In this document: piece after piece, positions 49,281-61,777 of the stretch
How the letters are laid out: each line of letters begins with the position of its first letter
Numbering within the stretch: the stretch's first letter is position 1
From: Artemisia argyi
Taxonomy: Eukaryota > Streptophyta > Magnoliopsida > Asterales > Asteraceae
DNA length: 64,000 nucleotides
Direction of reading: 5' to 3'
NCBI GenBank assembly: GCA_030686995.1
Contig: CM060680.1
Location: 84,627,104-84,691,103, forward strand
Program-made: the position numbers and the translations under genes
Notes under the pieces: generated by a model
The model's database searches: none
The model's input: only the letters and a program-made list of their open reading frames with translations
Told to the model about the DNA's origin: nothing

Positions 49281-49626
49281 TAGTTTAAATTTGTTGTTGG
49301 GATCAAATAGCAAGGCTTCCTGAAATGTTGTAAGAGCAGATTTACGTTCTTTTTTCTTCGCATGCGCCTCTCCTAAGTTGTTCGAAAAACGTGCCCGGTT
49401 CCACTGTGACGCTCAAACACCTGCATTAAGCATGTTGAAGAATGGTAATCATATGTACATCTTCTTTTGAAGCAACAACATTATTTGGTATCCCTTGTTT
49501 AGTTGTTTTCTCCTCAATTTCAGACAACAATATTTGGCATCCCTTCTTTAGCTTAATCGTAAAATGGTCTAATATACTCTGTAGCAATAATATCCGACCT
49601 AAAACTACGTAGTCTCTAGATGTCAT
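49277..49626 (-). pseudogene. Captured gene fragment, TPR-like
   Basis: On the minus strand an open stretch (about 49,400-49,277) reads SNNLGEAHAKKKERK, then SALTTFQEALLFDPNNK, which has the spacing of a tetratricopeptide (TPR) helix pair ending in the common DPNN turn. It stops where the MULE end begins. Just upstream, a 66-codon frame (49,626-49,426) reads VLGRILLLQSILDHFTIKLK and looks like another exon of a helical protein. No start, no complete gene and no clear splice sites were found, so this is a fragment carried by the surrounding TTA-flanked element or truncated by the MULE insertion. The parent gene would be a host TPR protein; I cannot name it. Confidence 0.4.
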
Positions 49627-49671
49627 TTCTTTATCGATCGGTTAGAATGTGAAGTCTTGTTTCACTTATAA

Positions 49672-49717
49672 GGGGGTGTTTGGAATTGCTTATTAGAGCT
49701 ACCCATTTAGTTTGCCC

Positions 49718-49758
<41 letters not shown>

Positions 49759-49784
49759 GTGTGGATAAGTAGGCCAAACACTCT
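49672..49784. mobile_element. 113-bp Tourist-like foldback
   Basis: GGGGGTGTTTGG at left and, on the minus strand, AGAGTGTTTGGCC at right, with TAA on both sides (49,669-49,671 and 49,785-49,787). Inner arms CTTAT / ATAAG also pair. A run of about 35 A residues fills the middle. Confidence 0.55.
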
Positions 49785-51044
49785 TAAATTTTTTAACTAA
49801 TGTAGGATAGAGTAGTAAGCCGATAAGCAATATTACTAAAGGTGCTGCCGAAAACGCGTCTACCTGATGTTGTCGGTGTTGATTCACCATCCGTTGTTCC
49901 TGAACTTGATGTCGCTTGCACCTAAAACGAAAATACTGTAACGTTTATAATGAGGGGGTCATAAAGAAAAATCAAAAACCGGTCTAGCAAAATACTTGTA
50001 GTAAAATAGCATAAGTAAATCGGAAAAGGTAATTGCATATGGGTAACCTGTACGCGCAGCTACTGTTGTGTGCGTAGGTGCGGCAGCTGTCTCTGCAACC
50101 GGTGATGTCGTTGCTCTACTTCTCTCAGCGGCGTCTCTTGTTGGAAGGATCAGACAACAACAGCCTACGATTATTGTAGTTGTGAAGAACAGGACACCAA
50201 CCCTGGGCTATAGGTAGTCAACGAAAGTGATGATTATAATTATGTAGCTTATACATAAACCAAAAATCCTTTAAAGCAATTTATTACCTTTCAATCAAAC
50301 AAATATCAGCCTTTTCCTCAATACTCTTGATATCCCACTTGACCAATAAATTATATCAAAGTAATAAGAGTCAAGAGTTCATTTCTTTTTCAAAAATTAT
50401 CAAAAAGTCACAAATAATATTTAAATCACATTGAAATCAGAATCCATAAGCGTAATATGAAATTCCTTGTGGAAATATGTCTTGCCCATTTATGCTTTGT
50501 TGCCGTTTCTCGACGAATATGTAAGAATGACTTACATGGAATTTTAGACCGTAATTCTTCGCGTCCATTAACTTTGAACTCTTCATAGATGATATTCAGA
50601 TTAGAGTGTCGGTTTGGTAGATATAGAAAGAAGAAAAAGAAAGTGGTAGATCTGTGTAAAACGAAGCGATTCGTTATTATCCAGGTTAATAAAAAAAACT
50701 AAACGGGCCTAGGCATACATTTCGGGCTAGCGACTACTGGGCCAACACTTTAATTATTATTTTAATAAGTTACTTCACGATAAAGAATTTGTTGCGCTAT
50801 GTTATGTTATATATAGAGAATGTTGTCAAATGATGTGTATTTTTTTTTATTAAATGGTATATTTTATTCAATACAAAATCAGACATAAGGTTAAATTGGT
50901 AATTTTAGGCAACTCAGATTGCACATTCAGAACAGATATCAAACAATCATTTTCACTCAGAATTAGGTTCACTCAGTATCTGAGAATCATTCAGCAGCTT
51001 TGATTCATTCAGCACTAAATTATATTTTTTTATCAAACAGCTCC
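49785..51044 (-). other. Right arm of the TTA-flanked element, possible further exon fragments
   Basis: Minus-strand stretches near 49,856-49,925 and 50,050-50,150 are open, Thr/Ser/Ala-rich and bounded by AG and GT (for example SGTTDGESTPTTSG before a GTAGAC donor). They could be more exons of the fragment at 49,277. The rest to 51,044 is AT-rich with CATTCAG words near the end and no gene. Confidence 0.3.
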
Positions 51045-51441
<397 letters not shown>

Positions 51442-51676
51442 CTACACAAGTCATGCAAGCATAGATTAAAATTAAGTATAAAAACATGCATACATGTAGA
51501 GCAAATAATAATAAGAAGAAAATGGCAATATGGTTCAAATATGTCTAGAAACAAAGCAAAAAATAGCACATAAGTAACATATTACAAATTGTTTAAGAGG
51601 AGAAATAAAACCAATTTCATAGACAACATCACTACTATTTCTTTCCTAGCACCCCATCAGCAGCAGTGGTAAGTGA

Positions 51677-52650
51677 CTATAAGTCCTCCTCATCGTCATT
51701 CCTTGGAAAAGAGAACGAAACAAGAATGCTAGGATGATTAGATTTAAACTTATGAGTTTTGCGAATTTGAGGAAGAACGAGAGGTTGGAGGGTTGGATAG
51801 ATAGATTGATAAATACTATCATCAAGATCGGGATAGTTTTCAATGACATGCTTGTGGAGACGAGTGAGAAACATACCATACGGAAGAATAGCTTTAGGAT
51901 TTGCTCTTGCACATTCAATACGTTTGATAAAGAAGTAAGCCAAATTGTAAGGTTGCTCGGCAACAATACAATACAACATATGAGCGAGACAAGCCGGGAG
52001 ATGGTCTGAGTGTCCTTCGGAACCAAACGCATTCTCTCGAACTAGTTCTTCCCAATACTCCATGTCGGGCCTTAATTCTTTACGAAGAATTTGATTTTTA
52101 GGATTTGAGACATGTTTGGGTATGATGCTTTGGGTGGAAGTTTCACATTCCAACCCGAGCATTTGACGAATATCTTCGGGAGACGGAATTTCGGAGATAT
52201 AAGGACCATGAGTAGGACGAGAACGTTGGAGAGCGCAAAGATCCCATTCATTTGTGAATACAGATTGACCGGAAAAAGGAATTCGAAGGATTTGACCAAA
52301 TTGTGCAAGAGTGAGAGTAATAAATTCATGTTGGATCATGAATGAAATGAAGATGGAACCAAAGTCATCGGTTTGAACCGTGACTTGGCTATAGAAGTCA
52401 AGAATGAAGCGAGGAATGATGGGTTCATTAATTTGGAAGAGACATTCAAAATGGATATTGGTGAATGAGCTTTCGATGAAATCGGATTGATAGTAAGCTT
52501 GATCTACGACTCGACCTTCATGAATGTTTCTATCTTCTATTTGACGATAGATACGTGCAATGGAGGGAGAGGTAGTGGGAAGTTGAGAGACTTTGGGAAT
52601 GTAGTTTTTGGTTAAAGAAATATCTTCGGTAGGTGCTTTGGCATTTTCAC
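51677..52650 (-). CDS. Retroelement 3' ORF exon (unknown function)
   Basis: On the minus strand the frame is open from an AG|GT-type acceptor at 52,651 to the TAA/TAG near 51,677, about 324 codons; the first ATG inside is at 52,339. I recognise the order IEDRN..GRVVDQAYYQSDFIESSF, FILDFYSQVTVQTDDFGSIF, EFITLTLAQFGQILRIPF, ENAFGSEGHSDHLPACLAHM, ILPYGMFLTRL as a protein family very common beside retrotransposons in Asteraceae genomes. Its function is not known; no enzyme motif is visible. The upstream exon would lie beyond the intron-like stretch 52,651-54,589, possibly the gag-like segment ending near 54,515. Confidence 0.5.
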
Positions 52651-54589
<1,939 letters not shown>

Positions 54590-55366
54590 TGTATGGCGAA
54601 TTTTCTACGTCGGTCCCCATTGTCTCATTTGACCAAAGTTATTCGATCCGAACATGTTTTGTATTTGACTTGGGTGCATATATGGTGGAAACATTCCCCA
54701 CGGATTGAAGTTCCACATTTGTTGATTATTGTTAAAGTTTCGTCTATTTTGATTTACTCTTGGTTGAGGTGTTTTAGATCTAGGGTAATAATTATTTGGT
54801 TTCCTAGGTGGTGGAGTTTTAGATCTTGTTTTAGGTTCAGACGATCCTACATCGGTTTTTTAAGATGGTTTATAAAACGGTTTTATTTGTTCATCACTAG
54901 TGAGAGGTATTTTCTTATCATTTATGAGTATATACTTAGGATTAGATTTTAGAGGTTTTAGTTCATTGAGTTCACTTTCAAATTTGACATTTTAAATATC
55001 ACTTGTTGAGGCTTCGGTTGAGTTAAATCCTAAACCGGTTTTATCTCCGGATGCTCTTTGGATACTTATTATTTTACCAAGTGATTGACTACTATTTTCA
55101 AATTTATCAAGTTTGCAACTTTCTTCCTTGACTATTTTGTTTTCATCTTTAAGCTCTTGACATGATTTACATTCTTCAAAATTCTCCTTACCTTTTTCAA
55201 GTTGATGTATTTTAGTTTTTAGTTCTATTACTTCATTTTTCAATTGGTTGTTTATGTATTTTAGTGATTTGTTTTTAGCCATTACTTGTTGTCCTAGTTT
55301 GCATAATCTATTGTCACAACTCGTAATTTCATGTCCTTTTTCAAACGTTGAAATTTCATAATTCAT
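54590..55366 (-). pseudogene. Copia-type gag C-terminal fragment
   Basis: The minus strand starts with a Lys/Glu-rich coiled-coil (YINNQLKNEVIELKTKIHQL, a CKSCQEL pair), then passes an in-frame stop near 54,862 into an Arg/Pro/Asn-rich stretch (PPPRKPNNYYPRSKTPQPR) and an NFNPWGMFPPYMHP segment. This is the usual make-up of the C-terminal part of Sirevirus-type copia gag. At 55,367 it is cut by a gypsy LTR fragment, so the N-terminal gag domain is missing. No pol follows. Confidence 0.5.
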
Positions 55367-56340
55367 CTCGGGAAGTTACTATTCATTTCTACTATTCACT
55401 ATTACTATTCATTTTCACTATTCATTTCGAAAATTTTTATTTCATATTCTCATAAGTTAAACTATTTTAATGATAATCCGAGAGTTTGACGCTCGTCGGA
55501 TCATTTCTTCAAAAATCACGAAGCCGTGTCCGAGATTTATATTTGGGTTTAAACGTCATTCCAGCATCCCGATATGTCCATAAAACACTATAAACGATAG
55601 AAATATGATTTTCTCTCATTTTACGACAATTCTAAAAGTTTTGAAATTTTACGTTTTCCAGTTCAGCGTTTTACGTGAATTACGCGTTTTAGACCCGCGT
55701 TTTCAGTTTTAACATCGTTTAAGCAACCCGATGGAACTTACCATTCATTTTATATTTTTTTATGGAGTATTTTGACAAGTTTAGTCATTCTTTCAAGTTT
55801 CATATTTTACGATACCCGGATTTACGTTTCAAGGCTTAACCATTTACGTTTAGCGATTAAAGGAACCAAAACCAACTCCGTAAACTAGATATTAACAAGC
55901 TTCCTACATACTCATCCAACATGTGCCGCCCCCCTCCCCATGTTACTTCAACTTCACCATTTATTTACCATTTTGCCATTTATTTAGATATTTTCATACT
56001 TAAACACAAATAACACATTCATATTCATTTTAAGAATCAAAAAGGTGAGGTTTTCTCTTTTTCTTCCTCCCTATCCACGACCAAACAAGAACAACATCAA
56101 GAATCCATGGATTTTCCAAGATCAAGTCATTTTCTAGTTCCTTTAGTGATCCTTGTTTGAGTTTTGAAATAAAAACTCAAGGTTATTAAGTTTTCATCAT
56201 CCAAGCTCACAAATCTTTGCTAAGTAAGTTGTCAAACTCTTTTTCATAATTTCTTCAAGTTATTTTCATGATTATATGATTTCCATACAAGATTTCATGC
56301 ATATACTAGTTATACCACTCATTTATATATATATATATAT
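55367..56340 (-). repeat. Gypsy LTR fragment, inverted relative of the 24-28 kb element
   Basis: On the minus strand the end region has repeated GAATAGT and AACTTCCCGA, as at 27,780-27,890. Further inside, a segment near 56,050-56,110 recalls 26,930-27,010. The end is truncated within CCCGA, lacking GCGGGTTGTTACA. A short (AT)n near 56,325-56,346 lies at its right side. No coding sequence. Confidence 0.45.
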
Positions 56341-56370
56341 ATATATGATGGATCTAAACACCTTGAACTT

Positions 56371-56833
56371 GTGTTAGATTGATACTTTGAATTATATCAC
56401 TAAGTATGCGGAATCTACTTAGTAACACTTAGAAGTTTGATTGTGAGTAAGACAGTTGTATATGAACAATGTATATAAACAAACTATTAGCTCCAATATT
56501 ATTATTGATAATAATACGAGTGATCTTGATATCACTAGGGTTACACCTTGAAGCTCTAGAAACGTATATGACAACTTATATGCAGACCTTTAACCTAGGA
56601 TCTCCTTTTATAGCACAAGGAGTCCTCTTCTACAAGATAAGTATAAAGCTAATAGAATAAGATATACACAAGATCTATTCTATATTTATCTAGACGCGTT
56701 TCCTAGCAGTTATCTAATAAGCAGTGGTAATATATTGTTCTTGCAGTGGTAATGAGTTTCCACTGCAAGTACAATCTTCTGCAATTGTAACATCTTCACT
56801 ATCCGTGGTAACTGTTAGTATAATTCCCAACAA
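56371..56833 (-). repeat. Copia-type 3' LTR (minus), left edge uncertain
   Basis: On the minus strand a TTAGGGGAGGAT polypurine tract (56,834-56,845) is followed by TGTTGGGAATTATAC, the LTR start. The LTR carries several GCAGTGGTAA words (plus strand 56,721 and 56,743, and variants). The other end is a guess at TG near 56,371; the 5' LTR lies outside the window. Confidence 0.5.
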
Positions 56834-56921
56834 TCCTCCCCTAACTTATGATTAATACATAAATCAATAAGTTTCTTCAAGTATTCATTAAACATGAGGA
56901 TATGGGAATTCTTCCAAACAC

Positions 56922-59837
56922 TTATCTTCTTCTTAATAACTCTTTATCAGCTCTCACACTTTGATCATAAATCCTTTGTATCAAATCATCTATGAATTCA
57001 GTTCTTTCCCAACATCTAAGCTTTTCTGTCAACATCACTTTCAATACTCCAGCTCTCAATGGATATTCTTTCTCAGTCAGCATAAAAACATCAACTCCAT
57101 CTTGAGTAGAAATATGATGCACAGAACTTGAATCATAGAATTTCTACAAAGTTCTTGTACCATGAGCTTCAAATCTCCAATACCTATCACTTGGGTCAGG
57201 TTCATATAATCTTCTGAAGTGAACCCATAACTCCTTAGCTTTGACATCAACAAGTTCTTCCTTCTTAAACTGATCTTGAACAATTCTCCACAAAGTATCC
57301 AAATCTTCTCTATCACAACATCTAACAATATCTTCAAAGTCTCTGCAAATGTTTGTGACACTTCCAGTTCTGATGATCTTCCAAGCAACACCAAAACTAT
57401 CAGAAAAGATCTCCCAATTAACAACTGGATAATTTGCTTGTAGAGGTTCAATATTAAGTACATCAGTCTCTATAAACAACATATTTGTAACTTGCTCTTC
57501 AGTAAACATTCTAGGACCCTCTGTTGCTTGAGACAATCTCTGAGTCTTCAACTTCTTTGCATCTTTAGATTCAAGACTCACTCCAGTTCTTTTTGTCTTC
57601 ACAGATAATGGTTCTTGATCCATTGGAATGAATTTACTATCTTGTCTTTTGATTCTGTAGTAATTACTTTCAACCTGTTCATGTGACATTCCTTTGAATT
57701 GAGCCATCTTCATATTTCCAACATGACAACAAAAAGTCTTCATCTCAGCAATAATCTGTGCCTTTGTAAGCTTTCTTGGCTTCTTTTGACCTTTTCTAGC
57801 ATCTCCAATGATTTCATCAAGAGCCTGCTGATTCTTCATCTGAATGAAATCTTTAAGTTGAACAGACCTTTGTTCTTCATTCAAAGTTGCATTTGCAATA
57901 AGTTCAATAGCCTTCTTCCTGATTATCTGATCATTGTTAACCAAGTAGTTAATCTCCTCTTCTGTAGGCACATAAGTGAATAATGGAGGTTTCTCATGTA
58001 TGACAGTTGGTGAGATACTTGAAATAGGTTCTGCCATAACAGCTTCAAGTTTATCCAACCTAGTTGCTTCCATAAAGCTAGCAACTTCATCTTCCTTAAT
58101 CTTTTTCTTTCTTTCATTCTCTTCAGCTTGTTGTTGCTCTGCTAATCTTGCATCAAAGTTGATCTGAGCTTGTTCTTTCTTAGAAATCTTTCTTCTTTGC
58201 TCTTGATATGAAGCAACCACAATAGCTTTTCCTTTAGCTGATCTTATTCTGGCAGCTTCTTCCTCTGCAGTGGTAAGTTCTTGAGTAGCAGTGGGAACAT
58301 TTTCACTTGCAGTGGTAATTTGTTGATCAGTGGGAACTTGTTCTGCATCAGTGGAAATTGGTTGAGCAGTTCCAACTAAATCATCAAAGTTAAAACCTGC
58401 ATCAGCATCCATATCTTCAAAATCCCATTTCCTCCCCTCAATCTCAGCATCATCAGAATCACTTAGCTCAGCAAAATCTTTATCAAAAGTGTTGCTCCTC
58501 CCCTTAAGCTCTGCAGCTATTTTCCTCCCCTGTTTGGAAGAATCTCCCAAAACTTTAGTAGAACTTGCAGAGAACTCATCTGAAGGTGAAGAGGATGATA
58601 ATACAACTTGAGATCTTTGCTTCTTGAGATTCTCAACTTCATTCTGCAATTTGTGAATCTCATCCTTCAATGTCTTCAGCTCTGTGGCATGTTGTTCTTT
58701 GGTCTGTGCCAGATCTTTCTCCAGAGCGTGAACCTGCTTGACTAACTTTGTACATATGTCCATCAATTCATGTTGTTGCACACTGCCTTCATCACTTCCA
58801 ACTGTGTAACCTGCTGGGAGAGGTGAATCATAAGGCATTGGTCTAGGCTCTTCCCTAGTTGGACTAGGAGGAAGCCTTGAACCACCACTGCTTGTTCTTA
58901 AACCAAAAGGCTCAGCAACATGCAATGTTGAGATGAAAGAATTTGGCTGTTTAGACCTTCTCTCATAAGTGTGAGTTACAGCAGGGGTATGTTGAATTTG
59001 TGGAACAACAATATTGGGTGTGTTTTGAGATGCAGCTGGGATTGGTGCATCCTCACCCTGTACTTGAGAAATTTTAGCAAGCATTTGAGGGAAAAGGGGA
59101 TGAACCTGTCCATTCCAAAGTTCTGAAGCCTTAGACATATTTTGAAAAACTTTTGGCTTAAGAGTGGAAGGTTCATAAATTCTTTTGTGAGGGTGCAGTT
59201 GAAACTCATTTAACACTGCTTGCACAAACCTTGGATACATTAAAAATTTATATGGACTTTTAACATTGCCTTTCATATTATTGAAAAGAAACCTTGAAAA
59301 TTTGAAAGTCCTATCTGTTGCCAAACAAACCAAAGGATAAGCCATGGTTGATGCAAATTGTTCATAAGATGTTTTCTTAGGACTTAGGCAATGTAGAAGA
59401 GTATGGATCAAAAATCTCCAATGGGGACAAAAACATTCTTTTCTGAAAGTAACTTTTTGTTCAGATGTATCACCATTAAAGCAATATTTGTAAAAATTTC
59501 TGAATTAGGTAATGTGATGATACCATTGAGATCATCCAATTGGAGAATTCTCCTCAAAGATGACTCAGTAACATCAATAGTTACCCCCATCAACTGTGGC
59601 TCTTAGAGCATCCACAGATTCTTGTGTGTCCCCCTGTTCAAGAGTTATGGACTCCACAGTGTTCCAGAACTGTTTGATATAAGAGACATAGATTGTGGGA
59701 TTAATAGTTAAGGCATACCTTATATGCGTAGTGTTTAGAAAGTCCACAATCTGATGAAAAATAGGGCCACTCTTCTTGTTTGACTTTTGTAAGTAGGCCA
59801 CTTGGTTGTACTCCTCGACAAATTTTAGAATCGCCAT
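56922..59837 (-). pseudogene. 3' ORF of the pol-less copia element (multiple lesions)
   Basis: Starts MAILKFVEEYNQVAYLQ at 59,837 and runs about 970 codons. I know this family as the copia-associated 3' ORF that is frequent in Asteraceae and often mislabelled synaptobrevin/longin-like. Recognisable blocks are FHQIVDFLNTTHIRYALTIN, HTLLHCLSPKKTSYEQFAST, a coiled-coil (about 57,990-58,760) and HHISTQDGVDVFMLTEKEYP near the end. Lesions: an extra G in a G5 run near 59,588; a second frameshift near 59,473; and an in-frame TAG at 57,144-57,146 after HGTRTL, with the family C-terminus continuing in frame to 56,922. Function unknown. The middle part carries four GCAGTGG-type words that code for TTA(S/E) peptides. 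Confidence 0.7.
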
Positions 59838-60769
59838 GATATTTGTGAAAAAGAGAATGAAAGTGTTAGTAATCAAGATAAAAAGCAAGCCGTATGATGA
59901 TCAATTGATACTAATAGGGTTTGAGGAGGTGCGCAATGTGAATTATCTTTAGAAAGAATTATCTTTGGAAAAAGAATAATTTATAATAAGTAAGTAGATA
60001 ATTCACAAAGGATTTTACCCTATTAATAAGGAATGACGGTTATTTTTACAACGGCTAAAAAAATGGATTACTGACACAACAGTTGTAACGGCTAGTCATC
60101 AGTGGAAAAATGACTCTTGCAGTGGTAACTGATGAACTAGCAGTGGTAAAATTTTCACAAAAATATCAAAGAGCAGTGGTTAATAAAACATGAAAATTTG
60201 CTGCTCTTATCATAGTTTTTAGCAAACTACCAGCTATCAACAGATTTGATATGTCTTTACCATGAGCCGTTTGCTATGGACTAGCCAACTCTTGATCACA
60301 TGAATGTATGGTGAGTTGATAACCTAGTTTTTGGTAAACTATCAACCATAAACGGATTTGTTAAGTCTTTACCAGTAGCCGTTTGCTCTGGACTAGCTGA
60401 TTCTTATGTCGATTAGACATGGTGAATCAATAACCATTTGTTGTGTGTCTATGATACACACCTTATTACTCTAATGATATGGGTTGTATTCTTTAACACA
60501 AGACAACTCTCAACTTAACCCATAAAGATTAACCCAAAGTAACTTTTTAACTAAGTTACTATTCACAAAAATATCTTTCCAAAAGTCAACCCAAAATTTA
60601 CTCCTCCAACCAACCAAAACAGATAGAAGTAAATAACTTTCTTTAATTATCATAACGCCTAACCTTGGCTTATTTAATCACCCCCACACACCACATCTCA
60701 GACACCAATTTACCCCAAATAATCTTTCAAACCCTAATTTCCCAATTAACCCAATTCTCCACCAAAACC
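59838..60769. other. Gap region: motif copies, 111-bp tandem repeat, possible antisense promoter
   Basis: No gene. Holds four GCAGTGG-type words (60,100-60,180), a two-copy 111-bp tandem repeat (60,215-60,436; GTTTTTAGCAAACTA / GTTTTTGGTAAACTA starts and GCCGTTTGCTMTGGACTAGC inside), and a TTATTTAATC TATA-like site near 60,668 followed by CACCCCCACACACCACATC, about 95 bases before the antisense ATG. Confidence 0.5.
60215..60436 (+). repeat. Tandem repeat, 2 x 111 bp
   Basis: The two units are diverged (roughly three quarters identical) and share AAACTAYCARCYATMAAC, GTCTTTACCA and the GCCGTTTGCT word. Confidence 0.75.
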
Positions 60770-61219
60770 ATGTCATCAAACCCAGAAACCTCTAATCAAA
60801 AATCTTCTTCTTCATCATCAGAAGAAGAGTTACCACCATATCCATGGGGGCTTGAGAATTCTAACTATGAGAGAGAAATGGAGAGACGATGAGATGTACA
60901 AGAAAGACAATGGAATGCACATAGGAAGGGTGAATCAAGCCATGTTCCTAATTCTGCTGAGAGAGAGCTTGTCTCTCCCTTCATCTGTACCTCTGATGAA
61001 GATTCTTCAGAGGAAGAGAATGAAGATCCAACCTTTCTTCTTCCTTCCACACCAGAGAGATCCCAACCAAGATCAAGTAAGAGAGATTCATCTCTCCCAA
61101 CATCATCAAATTTGGTGTTGGATCTTCCTGCTCCAGAACCTGGTCTTCCTCATCAAGAACATATTGGACAGAGCAAGAAGGCTGGGATCATACGTAAGGG
61201 AAAGGAGAAGCTGAAGTAG
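60770..61219 (+). pseudogene. Antisense reading frame in the pol gap of the copia element
   Basis: A 149-codon plus-strand frame, opposite to gag and the 3' ORF, open except for a TGA at codon 41 (60,890-60,892), where CGA would give Arg. It begins MSSNPETSNQKSSSSSSEEE, continues PPYPWGLENSNYEREMERR, then VQERQWNAHRKGE and a Ser/Glu/Pro-rich acidic stretch, ending in the basic tail SKKAGIIRKGKEKLK. I do not recognise a domain. A TATA-like site lies about 100 bases upstream. After the stop there are about 270 bases with a TTGAATGAATGAAAAG stretch that could be a polyadenylation region. Antisense ORFs are known in some plant retroelements, so it may be an element gene and not a captured host gene. 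Confidence 0.45.
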
Positions 61220-61777
61220 ATGATTGAGAAATGTTGCCATGGACCAAAGTTCTTGAGTATTTTCTTGACTTTGGTACTTGAGCATCTTCACAGTCTTCCT
61301 TCTCTACTTTTTCCATTTTCATCTTCAGCTTCTTCATTGTACTTGTCATAGCCTCAAGTATTTTGTAATAATTGATAGAAGCTAGTAGTACTTAATTAGC
61401 CAGATGTTTAGGAATGGTCTTTGTAATTCAGCTGGAACTTTGAATGTAAGCTGTAACTTGTTTCTTTGAATGAATGAAAAGATCTTCTTTAATTAATCAA
61501 TTGTGTAAGACCTTCTGCATAACTATCTTATCAGTAGAAACCATGTTCAGCATACTTGACCACATTCCCTTGGCTATGGCTCTTGGTGACTTTAACATAC
61601 AACTTACAATCTCATAAAATTTGCAGAACAGACATAAAACATACACATACACCAAAAAACTTGCAAACATATTCATGGGTCAATGTTAAAACTCAAAAAG
61701 TATATAATAACCAAGTCATTCACAATCTTGTTTAGCATTAGTAGTCATTGAATGTCCCTACACACAGAATAAAGGAA
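61220..61777. other. Spacer between antisense frame and gag stop
   Basis: Nothing coding. Likely the 3' untranslated part of the antisense frame and the 3' side of gag. Confidence 0.5.
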
